DNA of 25,979 bases from assembly GCA_036522815.1 (NCBI GenBank), contig DATDFC010000053.1, forward strand, positions 1-25,979. The letters are read 5' to 3'. The stretch comes from AG41 sp036522815. GTDB taxonomy: Bacteria; Gemmatimonadota; Gemmatimonadetes; Gemmatimonadales; GWC2-71-9. The translations under genes were made by a program, and so were the position numbers. Of this stretch, positions 14,329-22,363 are shown in pieces (positions within the stretch are counted from its first letter, which is position 1; each line of letters starts with the position of its first letter). The notes beneath the pieces were generated by a model, which saw only the letters and a program-made list of their open reading frames with translations, had not been told where the DNA came from and searched no databases.

Positions 14329-15912
14329 TCAGTAGCCCGGATTCTGCTTCAGGTTCGGGTTGGCCACGATCTCGGTCGCCGGAAGCGGATACAGGCTGTA
14401 TTTCACATCGGTAGCCGTCCCGAACTGGGTGGCGCCCTTCCACCCGAACAGATAGGTGTCGCCCGTGAACCGGTCGAACCGGATCAGGTCGGTCCGGCGG
14501 TGGCCTTCCCACAACAGCTCGCGACCGCGCTCAGCGAGGACGAAGTCCAGCGTGAGCGCGGTGGTGTCCGCGAGATCGCCGCTGGTGTTCCCGTACGCCC
14601 GCTCCCGTAGCGCGTTCACATAGGTCAGGGCCTGGGTCTTACTGCCTCCACCGCCGCGGAGCACGGCTTCGGCGTAGGTCAGATACGCCTCGGCGAGCCG
14701 GAACATCGGGTAATCCGTGTCGACGAAATTATCGTTCGAGCCGGGCTGCCCGGTCGACGTCACGTTCTGGTACTTCGGCCCGAGGATCCCTTGGCCCCAA
14801 TTGGTCATGACGGACACCGCAGGCGTGCGACCAGTCGAGTCGAAGTACGAGTTGCGCGTATCTCCCGTGGGATAAAACGCAGCGGCCTCGGGTTTCAGGC
14901 GCAGTCCATACCAACCACCCGCGATGCCATAGCGCGACGCGCCGTCGCCGACCGCCGCATGGACCAGGAAGGTGACGCAGCCGTATCCCTGGGTGCGCAG
15001 TCCGTCCTGCGTCACCGCGAAGACGATCTCGGGCGACGTGTTGTTGTCCGCCCGGAACATGCGCTGGTAGTTCGGATCCAGGCTGTAGAAGCCCGAGGTG
15101 ATGACGGCCTGCGCGGCGTTCAGCGCCTCGGCCCAATGCGGCGTCCCGGTGTAGACGCCCGCGTTCAGGTAGAGCTCCGCCAGGAGCATGTCCGCGGCCG
15201 GTGCCGTTGCGCGACCATAGCTGCTCGGAACGCCCGCGTGCGGCAGATCGGGCTTGATGGCATTCAACTCGCTCACGATGAAGTCATAGATCTGGGTACG
15301 CGTGGCCTGCTTCGGCGGCGTGGCGCCGACCGGATCGGCTTCGGTCAAGAGCGGGATGTTCCCGAAGAGATCGACACCGTGCCAGTAGCTCAGGGCCCGA
15401 AGGAACCGGGCTTCGGCGCGGTACGTCTTGATGGTGTCCTTGAGCACAGCGCCCACGCCCCGCGACGCCAACACGGCATCCGTTGTCTGGCGCAGGAACT
15501 CGTTCGCGATCGGGACCTGGAAGAAGATCCGGTAATACATCATTTGCGGGAATTCGTTGTTCGGCCCCCAGCTTTGGGTGTTCAGCTCGGTGAGTCCTTG
15601 GTCCCCGCCCCACGCGATCACTGCCTCATCCGTCGGCAGCTCCTCCATCTCCCACAGGAGGCGCACATACTGCGTGAATCCCTCGTCGGGGAAGCTGATG
15701 TCGGGCTGCCCGAACTGCCCGCGTTGGCCCGTGACGGCAAGCCCGGCGTAGAGCTTGGCGAGCAGCGCGCGGTATGAGTTCAGATCATTGAAGATGTTGG
15801 CGCTGGTGACGGTGCTCTTCGGCTCCGTCGTCAGATCCGTACAGCCGGCCGCGGCGAGACACAGGAGGGCGGCGGCGGCGACCGCGCACGGTTGCGGTGT
15901 CCTGAGGTTCAT
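14329..15912 (-). CDS. SusD/RagB-family glycan-binding lipoprotein
   Basis: A 527-residue surface lipoprotein (signal ending LCLAAAGC, lipobox Cys24). The N-terminal helical part includes TEPKSTVTSANIFND and YRAEARFLRALSYWHGVDLF, the SusD hallmark region. The C-terminal part has YPMFRLAEAYLTYAEAVLR, LRERAYGN, FVLAERGRELLWEGHRRTDL and YPLPATEIVANPNLKQNPGY, all standard SusD endings. SusD proteins cap the SusC barrel and capture oligosaccharide. AAGGGGGG lies 8 nt before the ATG and overlaps the SusC stop, 14 nt upstream, so the pair is co-transcribed. The next gene, a lipoprotein amylase, starts 16 nt after its stop. Starch or maltooligosaccharide is the inferred ligand from context. Confidence 0.95.
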   Translation of the reverse strand: MNLRTPQPCAVAAAALLCLAAAGCTDLTTEPKSTVTSANIFNDLNSYRALLAKLYAGLAVTGQRGQFGQPDISFPDEGFTQYVRLLWEMEELPTDEAVIAWGGDQGLTELNTQSWGPNNEFPQMMYYRIFFQVPIANEFLRQTTDAVLASRGVGAVLKDTIKTYRAEARFLRALSYWHGVDLFGNIPLLTEADPVGATPPKQATRTQIYDFIVSELNAIKPDLPHAGVPSSYGRATAPAADMLLAELYLNAGVYTGTPHWAEALNAAQAVITSGFYSLDPNYQRMFRADNNTSPEIVFAVTQDGLRTQGYGCVTFLVHAAVGDGASRYGIAGGWYGLRLKPEAAAFYPTGDTRNSYFDSTGRTPAVSVMTNWGQGILGPKYQNVTSTGQPGSNDNFVDTDYPMFRLAEAYLTYAEAVLRGGGGSKTQALTYVNALRERAYGNTSGDLADTTALTLDFVLAERGRELLWEGHRRTDLIRFDRFTGDTYLFGWKGATQFGTATDVKYSLYPLPATEIVANPNLKQNPGY

Positions 15913-15926
15913 GGATTCGTCCCCCC

Positions 15927-18926
15927 TTAGAATCGAACCGTGACGCCACCCGTGAGGGTGCGCGCGCGCGGATAGATGTTGTTGTCAATGCCATTCAGCC
16001 CCGCCGTCGGATCGACGCCGCTGTAGCCGGTAATGGTGAAGACGTTCTGCACGGCTGCGAACAGGTGCATCGGTTGGCCGCGATACTGGAACGTGTAGCC
16101 GAGCCTCAGGTTGTCCATGCGTAAGAACGACCCGTTTTCCACGTAGATATCCGAAAGCTGTTGATTCGTCACGAAGCCGGTCTTCAAGACCGACGTGGAC
16201 AGGTTGTAAGGTGACGAGCGCGTGAGCTGCTGGTAGTAGCCGCTGTTGGACGCCACGTTGTTGTAGACGTAGTTCCCGAGCCACGCCCGGAGGGTGAAGC
16301 TCAGGTCGAACTTGCCGTAGCTCAGGTATGACGAGTGACCCAGGATCCACTTCGGTGCTGGGTCGTGGTACACGCGACGGTTGCCCACGTTGAGAGACGC
16401 CTGCGGAATCGTATCGCCGTTCTGGTCGAGATAACTGCCCTCGACCGGTTTCCCGTTCTTGTAGTTCTGACGGTAGACGAGGAATGAGTTGACCGGCTGG
16501 CCTGGCTCGAGCACCTGGATGGTCTGCCCCACGCCGGCGATGCCGCCGACGAGGAGCTGTTGCGTGCTGCCGCCGAACGGGTTGATGGTGAGCAGCCTGT
16601 TCGTGTTATGGCTAGCGGTGAAGTTGGCGGTCCAGCTAACACCAGTCCCGGCGGCTCTGAGCAGCTCGGCATTGAGGCTCCCCTCAATCCCCGAGTTCTT
16701 CATACTGCCGATGTTGGTCGTCAGGACGTTGGAGAAGTTGGTGCCGGCCGCGATGGGCACCCTGAAGATCATGTCGGTGGTCTTCTTGTAGTACCAGTCG
16801 ACGGCGCCGGTGAACCGTTGATTCGAGACGCCAAAATCAACGCCGACGTTGTAAGAACTGGTCGCCTCCCACTTGATGTTCGGATCGAACGCGCTCGGGC
16901 GGATCGTACTGACAAACGTGTTGCCGAATTGGACTGCGGACGAAGCGTCGCCTACCACATAGGTCGAGTATTGCTGGTAGTTGGCGAAATTCTGGTTCCC
17001 GGTCTTCCCCCATGACGCCCGCAGCTTCAGGTCCGAGAGGGCCGACAGGCCCCGCATGAACGGCTCCTGCGAGATGCGCCAGGCGACCGCCACCGAGGGG
17101 AAGTTGCCCCACGCGTTGCTCGGCCCGAAGCGCGAGGAGCCGTCGCGCCGGAGGCTCACGGCGGCCAGCCAGTGGTCGTTGAGGTTGTAGTTGAGCCGCC
17201 CGAAAAAGGAGATCAGCTTGCTGTCCTCGATGTCCGTGGCATTCTGTACCGTCTTCGCCGACGGAATGCCGTTGGTGGTGAGGAGGTCGGTGCTCAACCC
17301 GGTAAGCGTGACCGAGGGATACGCGCCATGCGACTGCGAGTACCCGTAGCCGCCGACCACATCGATGGTCCCGGGCACCACGTCGAGCGGCGCCGAGTAG
17401 TTCAAGTAGGCCTCCAGCACGGTGTTCACCAAGTTCGGGGTGGTGCTGTAGAAGGTGCCGCCTGTGCCGTTTCTCAACTGGTCATGCTGGAGAGCCGAGT
17501 TGAAGGACTGCTGGTCGACGGTGGTGAGGTCGTACCCGAGATTGAGGTTTGCCTTCAACCTGTCCAAGAAAGGCAGGCGGTAGTCGGCCTGCACGTTGCC
17601 GAGGCTGCGGTAGGTGGTGCCGTGGCTCTGGGCCAGCGCGAGGATTTGCGCCGGGTTATCGGCGGACTGCAGGGCGACTGCCCAGTTGTAGTAACCGGTC
17701 GCAGTGGTATCGTCGTACACCGGCTGGGTCGGCCCCATCTGAGCGGCGTTGCCTAGCACGTTGCCGGGGAGGAACTGGTCGAGCGTGCGCGAGCCCTTCA
17801 GGCTGGTGCGCACGCTCATGCGGTCATCGAGCAAACGCTGCTCGTAATTGAACCCGAGGGAGACCCGCTGGGTCGAGCTGCCCTTGATGATGCCGTCCTG
17901 GTTGAGGTAGCCGACCGACAGCCGGTAGTTGTTGCTTTGGCCGGCGCCTGACACGACCACATCATGCTGCTGGCCGAACCCCGTCCGGTCGACGACACTG
18001 AACCAGTCGGTGTTCGCGTTTGCCAACTGAGCGAGGTTCGCCGGCGCATATTGCGTCACGGCCGCCCGGAACTGCGTCGCGTTCAGCATCTCGGGAAGCC
18101 TGGTGACCGATGAGGAGGACATGCTGGTGCTGTACTCGACCCGCGGCGACCCCTGCTGGCCAGATTTTGTCTTGATGATTACCACGCCGCTGGCGGCGTT
18201 CACGCCGTAGATCGCGGCGGCCGAGGCATCCTTGAGAACCGTGATGCTCTCGATGTCATCGGGGTTCAGGAAGTTGAGGGCATCTCGCCCGGCGGACAAA
18301 CCGGCGCTCGGGTCGAGGACATTGGGTGGATTCGTGTTCGCCAACCCCACCGGCATACCGTCGATCACGTAAAGCGGATCGCTGCTGGCTGTCACCGAGT
18401 TGGCACCGCGAACGCGGAGCGTGACGCCACCGCCGGGTTCGTTGTTGTCGACCAGTTGCACGCCTGCAACCTTGCTTTGGATGAGCTGCTGGGGGGTGAT
18501 GATCCTGCCGGTGTTGAACTCCGCCGAAGAGACCTGCGTCACCGCCCCGGTGATGTCTCCCGCCCGCTGCGTCCCGTAGCCGGTCACTACGATTTCCGAC
18601 AGGCTCACTGCTTGCGGGGCAAGCGGGACGTCGACAACGACCGTGTCACCCCCCCCGACAGTGACGGACCGCTTCGCCGGCGCGTACCCGATCAGTCGCA
18701 TTCGCAGGGTGTCGCTGCCGGATGGGACCCCGGTGATCACGTAGCGGCCATCCGCCTGGCTCAACGCCGCGCGGCTGCCGACCGCGACGGTGACCCCGGA
18801 GAGCGGTTGGCGCGTCGCTTCGTCGGTCACACGTCCCCGAACCGTGCCGCTTCCCTGCTGCGCGCTCAGCGGCGCCGACCATAGCACCGCCCCGAGCGCC
18901 CCGATCACGCACTCCGCTCGTCTCAT
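15927..18926 (-). CDS. SusC/RagA-type TonB-dependent outer-membrane importer
   Basis: A complete protein of 999 residues, the family's usual length. Signal peptide ends SAPLSAQQ; carboxypeptidase-regulatory-like domain ~27-105 (VRGRVTDEATRQPLSGVTVA, DGRYVITGVPSG); SusC-type motif SLSEIVVTGYGTQ ~108-120; plug ~125-250 (LYVIDGMPVG, NPDDIESITVLKDASAAAIY, SGVVIIKTKSG); 22-strand barrel to the terminal TLTGGVTVRF with C-terminal Phe. It imports oligosaccharides across the outer membrane using TonB energy, with SusD as lid. GAGAGGA precedes the ATG. A promoter-like TTGACA/AAGAAT pair lies just upstream (18971-18998). Neighbours make alpha-glucan the probable substrate. Confidence 0.95.
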   Translation of the reverse strand: MRRAECVIGALGAVLWSAPLSAQQGSGTVRGRVTDEATRQPLSGVTVAVGSRAALSQADGRYVITGVPSGSDTLRMRLIGYAPAKRSVTVGGGDTVVVDVPLAPQAVSLSEIVVTGYGTQRAGDITGAVTQVSSAEFNTGRIITPQQLIQSKVAGVQLVDNNEPGGGVTLRVRGANSVTASSDPLYVIDGMPVGLANTNPPNVLDPSAGLSAGRDALNFLNPDDIESITVLKDASAAAIYGVNAASGVVIIKTKSGQQGSPRVEYSTSMSSSSVTRLPEMLNATQFRAAVTQYAPANLAQLANANTDWFSVVDRTGFGQQHDVVVSGAGQSNNYRLSVGYLNQDGIIKGSSTQRVSLGFNYEQRLLDDRMSVRTSLKGSRTLDQFLPGNVLGNAAQMGPTQPVYDDTTATGYYNWAVALQSADNPAQILALAQSHGTTYRSLGNVQADYRLPFLDRLKANLNLGYDLTTVDQQSFNSALQHDQLRNGTGGTFYSTTPNLVNTVLEAYLNYSAPLDVVPGTIDVVGGYGYSQSHGAYPSVTLTGLSTDLLTTNGIPSAKTVQNATDIEDSKLISFFGRLNYNLNDHWLAAVSLRRDGSSRFGPSNAWGNFPSVAVAWRISQEPFMRGLSALSDLKLRASWGKTGNQNFANYQQYSTYVVGDASSAVQFGNTFVSTIRPSAFDPNIKWEATSSYNVGVDFGVSNQRFTGAVDWYYKKTTDMIFRVPIAAGTNFSNVLTTNIGSMKNSGIEGSLNAELLRAAGTGVSWTANFTASHNTNRLLTINPFGGSTQQLLVGGIAGVGQTIQVLEPGQPVNSFLVYRQNYKNGKPVEGSYLDQNGDTIPQASLNVGNRRVYHDPAPKWILGHSSYLSYGKFDLSFTLRAWLGNYVYNNVASNSGYYQQLTRSSPYNLSTSVLKTGFVTNQQLSDIYVENGSFLRMDNLRLGYTFQYRGQPMHLFAAVQNVFTITGYSGVDPTAGLNGIDNNIYPRARTLTGGVTVRF

Positions 18927-18970
18927 ACGCGTCCTCTCAGGCTAGAAGGTGTCGCTCACACGCAACATCC

Positions 18971-18998
18971 ATTCTTCCCGCCCCGGACGAGTTGTCAA
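18971..18998 (-). promoter_or_regulatory. Candidate promoter of the susC-susD-amylase unit
   Basis: On the minus strand, TTGACA (18998-18993) is a perfect housekeeping -35. It is followed by a 16-nt spacer and AAGAAT (18976-18971, 4/6 to TATAAT). It lies about 45-70 nt upstream of the SusC ATG. The -35 overlaps the TGA stop (18995-18997) of the upstream VCBS gene. Pattern only. Confidence 0.45.
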
Positions 18999-21900
18999 GG
19001 ACGCGGCGGACGGAGGACCTGCAGCTTGTCGTTGTTGCGCGCTGCCACGATCACGCGACTGCCGTCCGCTCGCCGCAGCCACCGCATGCGACGCACCTGG
19101 CCGTCGATCACTAAGCCGCTCCGCTCCATGTCCACCGCTGTGAAACGCCCGTCTCCCGTCCCGCGCAACAGCAGACCGTAGCCGGCGTCCTGCCGACCCA
19201 GCACGGGGGGAAACCCGTAATCGTTCCCCGCCACCAGCAGATCGGTGCGTCCGTCACCATCGAAATCGGCCGCCAGCGCGGCGCGGATCGGAGCGAACTG
19301 GGCCTCGACCGGCAGTGGCGCGAGTGTGAACGTGCCGTTGCCGTTGTTGAGCGCGACCGAGCTCGCGAACATGCGCGCATCCCGCACCGTGGCCTGGGCG
19401 AGCTCGGCGGCGGGGAAAACGTCCTCGACCCGGGCTGCGCCGAAGGACGCATAGGAGGGGTAATGGTCCCGCAAGCGCGGGATGAGACGGAGCAGCTCGT
19501 CGCGACCGGCCACCGGGTAGCTCACGCCGTGCTTGTAGACCGTGAGCACCTGCTCGAACGTGCCGTTGTGCCCGAAGTCGGCCACGTACATTCGGGCGGG
19601 CTCCGCGGGCGACGCCCGGAGGTAGGAGTTGAGCCCGAGGTTGCCGAGCACCAGGTCCGGGCGCCCGTCCCCGTTCAGGTCCGCGACGGTGACGCTGTTC
19701 CACCAGCCTTCCGTTCCCGCGAGCCCCGCCTCCCGAGTCCGATCGACCAGCCGGCCGTTCTCGTTGTGGAACACGCGCACCGCCATCCACTCTCCGGTGA
19801 CGATCAAGTCGAGCCGACCGTCGTGGTCGTAATCGACCCACGCGGCCGCGGTGACCATGCCGGCCTCGGCGAGGGCGGGGGCTTTCTCGAGCGTGACGTC
19901 GCGAAAGTGACCGGTGCCGTCGTTCTCGAGCAGATAGCTGCGCGGCGCCATGCCGTAGCGGCGGGCCACGGCTCGCCGTCCGACGAACAGATCGAGATGG
20001 CCGTCGCCGTTGAAGTCGCCGGGCACGACGCACGACCCGCTCTCCGAGAGCCGGGGCAGCGCCAGGGTGTCGCGGTGGAACCGACCGCGGCCGTCGTTCA
20101 CATACAGCCGGTCCTGCAGCGCCGGGTAGTCGCCCCAGAACTCGTTACCGCCGCTCACGACATAGAGGTCGGGCCGCCCGTCGCCGTTGCTGTCGAACAA
20201 CACCGCGTCGACGTCTTCGCTCAGGCTGTCCGCCTGGAACACACGGTCGACCGACACGCTCGGGCGGAACGTGCCGTCCCGTTGCTGCAGAAACAGGCGT
20301 CCGGCCTGCCACTTGGCCCCGCCCACGTAGATGTCGTCCAACCCGTCGCCGTCCACGTCGCCGACGGCGAGCGCGGGCCCTTCGGCCGACACGAGATGCG
20401 GGATCAACGGCTCGCGGTGGAAATCGTAGAAGGCGTTCTCCCGGTGCTTGAAGTCGATGCCGACGCGATCAGTCACATCGGTGAACATGAGGGGGGCCGG
20501 CGAGCGGGCCGGGGCCGCCGCGACGGCGGGTGCCCGCTGGGCTGCCGGAGCGGCGGTCCCGGCACGCGCGCCGGCGGCATCGTGCTGGGAGAGCGTGAGC
20601 GCACGATCGACCGCTACGTCAGTGAGCACTTGTGACCGTCGATCCGGCCAGGTCACGATCAGCGAGTCGATTCGTGTGGACGCTCCGAGCCCGAAATGCA
20701 AACGGGGATCGACGGACGATTGGAAGCCGCGGGTCGGGAACTGCTCGAGCATTTGCTCCGTGTCGCCGTGCTTGATGATGACCTTTGCGCCGATGCCGGC
20801 GCTATTCGCCCCAGCGCCCCGCAACACCACCTGCAGGTAGTGGTTCCCCGTCAGCTCGCGCGCCCGGTTGCGGTAGATCGCGGCCGGGGCGTTGAGCTTG
20901 TTCACGACGAGATCGAGCGCGCCGGAATTGTTCAGGTCGACGTAGGCGGCGCCGCTCGAGAACCCCGGCTCGGCCAGCCCCCAGGCACGCGCCTCGTCGG
21001 TGAACGTGAGGTCTCCGTTGTTGCGATATGCGTAGTTGGGCGTCGGGACCCGCGGCATCTTCCTGATGAGCGCCCGAGCGAGCCCCTTCGTCCCCTGTCT
21101 GAGCGACGCCTGGACGACGGGGTCGGACACGTACGTGAAGTAATCGAGGTCATTCGGCCGGTGATAGATCCCGGTGGTGATGAACAGGTCCTTGTAGCCG
21201 TCGTTGTCCAGGTCGGCGAACAGCGGGGCCCAGCTCCAATCGGTGGCGGACACGCCCGCGAGATAGCCGATCTCGCTGAAGCGCAGGGCGCCGGCCATGA
21301 CACCGCGGTTGAGCTGCAGCGTGTTGTGGGCGTACTGCGGATGGTAGCCGGCCGCGAGCTTTTCGAGATAAACATCGTAGCTCTCGGCGTTGGCGGAGGT
21401 CTTGAGCATCTTCTCGTCGTCGGGCAGCATATCGAGCACCACGACGTCCGGGTGCCCGTCGTCGTTCACGTCGGCCGCGTCGACCCCCATCGCGGCATGG
21501 CTGGTGTGTCCCAGAGCCCTCGCGCCGGACTCGCTGAGCGTGCCGTCGCAGTTGTTGAGGTAGAGGAAGTCGTCTTCCTGAAAGTCGTTGGCGATGTACA
21601 GATCGGGGCAGCCATCTCCGTTCAGGTCGCTCGCCACTACCCCCAGGCCGTACCGGGTGGCGCCGCCGTAGATGCCGGCGCGCCCGCTCGCGTCCACAAA
21701 GTGACCACCGTCGTTCCGATAGAGCCGGTCGCCGACCCCCGGAAGACGCGGACCGCGCATGACGTGCGAGGGCGACGCGCGCTCGGGGTGGGGCGAGTGC
21801 GTGAGGAGGTACATGTCCAGATCGCCGTCGCCGTCATAGTCGAAGAACAGGGCCTGGGTGGAGAATCCGGCGAAGTCGAGACCGTACTCCCGGGTCCGAT

Positions 21901-22363
21901 CGGTGAAGGTGCCGTCGCCGTTGTTGATGTAGAGCACGTTGTGCCCGTGCAGCGTGGGAAAGTCGACCGCGGAGACGTAGATATCGACCAAGCCGTCGCC
22001 GTTGACGTCGGCCATCGTGACGCCGGTCTTCCAGGGCCCCGAGTCCGCGACGCCGGCCCGCTCGGTGATGTCCTCGAACCGGTAGTTGCCCTTGTTCAGG
22101 TAGAGCCGGTTGGAGCCGAGGTTCGACGTGAAGTAGAGATCGGGCAGCCCGTCGTTGTTGACGTCGCCGACGGCCACGCCGCCGCCGTCGTAGTAGTACA
22201 TGTAGTCGAGAATGCTGAACGCGGTGTCGTCCGGCAGCCGATTGACGAACGTGACGCCGCTGCGCTCGGGAGGCAGCCGCTCGAACAGCTGCGGCGCGCG
22301 AGTGCGGCCGCAGCCCGCCAGCACGGCGCAGAGCAACGGAATCGAGCGCGGAACTTGCCTCAT
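18995..22363 (-). CDS. Large VCBS/FG-GAP + ASPIC/UnbV lipoprotein
   Basis: A 1122-residue surface-type lipoprotein (signal PLLCAVLAGC, Cys18). The first FG-GAP/VCBS array has calcium-type loops (GDVNNDGLPDLYF, ADVNGDGLVDIYV, FDYDGDGDLDMYL, SDLNGDGCPDLYI, ADVNDDGHPDVVV, ADLDNDGYKDLFI). An ASPIC/UnbV segment follows (SAGIGAKVIIKHGDTEQML, LHFGLGAS, IVTWPDRRSQVL). An Ala/Pro linker near residue 600 leads to a second FG-GAP array (GDVDGDGLDDIYV to ADFDGDGRTDLLV). Related proteins commonly accompany SusC/SusD systems, but their activity is unknown; glycan or protein binding is inferred. Its ATG overlaps the GH97 stop by 4 nt (ATGA), so both are translated together. A paralogue is cut by the right edge of the window. 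Confidence 0.88.
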   Translation of the reverse strand: MRQVPRSIPLLCAVLAGCGRTRAPQLFERLPPERSGVTFVNRLPDDTAFSILDYMYYYDGGGVAVGDVNNDGLPDLYFTSNLGSNRLYLNKGNYRFEDITERAGVADSGPWKTGVTMADVNGDGLVDIYVSAVDFPTLHGHNVLYINNGDGTFTDRTREYGLDFAGFSTQALFFDYDGDGDLDMYLLTHSPHPERASPSHVMRGPRLPGVGDRLYRNDGGHFVDASGRAGIYGGATRYGLGVVASDLNGDGCPDLYIANDFQEDDFLYLNNCDGTLSESGARALGHTSHAAMGVDAADVNDDGHPDVVVLDMLPDDEKMLKTSANAESYDVYLEKLAAGYHPQYAHNTLQLNRGVMAGALRFSEIGYLAGVSATDWSWAPLFADLDNDGYKDLFITTGIYHRPNDLDYFTYVSDPVVQASLRQGTKGLARALIRKMPRVPTPNYAYRNNGDLTFTDEARAWGLAEPGFSSGAAYVDLNNSGALDLVVNKLNAPAAIYRNRARELTGNHYLQVVLRGAGANSAGIGAKVIIKHGDTEQMLEQFPTRGFQSSVDPRLHFGLGASTRIDSLIVTWPDRRSQVLTDVAVDRALTLSQHDAAGARAGTAAPAAQRAPAVAAAPARSPAPLMFTDVTDRVGIDFKHRENAFYDFHREPLIPHLVSAEGPALAVGDVDGDGLDDIYVGGAKWQAGRLFLQQRDGTFRPSVSVDRVFQADSLSEDVDAVLFDSNGDGRPDLYVVSGGNEFWGDYPALQDRLYVNDGRGRFHRDTLALPRLSESGSCVVPGDFNGDGHLDLFVGRRAVARRYGMAPRSYLLENDGTGHFRDVTLEKAPALAEAGMVTAAAWVDYDHDGRLDLIVTGEWMAVRVFHNENGRLVDRTREAGLAGTEGWWNSVTVADLNGDGRPDLVLGNLGLNSYLRASPAEPARMYVADFGHNGTFEQVLTVYKHGVSYPVAGRDELLRLIPRLRDHYPSYASFGAARVEDVFPAAELAQATVRDARMFASSVALNNGNGTFTLAPLPVEAQFAPIRAALAADFDGDGRTDLLVAGNDYGFPPVLGRQDAGYGLLLRGTGDGRFTAVDMERSGLVIDGQVRRMRWLRRADGSRVIVAARNNDKLQVLRPPRP

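Noticed and set aside
12735..14414. 542-codon plus-strand frame opposite the lipoprotein amylase
   Set aside because: The minus strand carries all catalytic regions of a GH13 amylase; this is its mirror.
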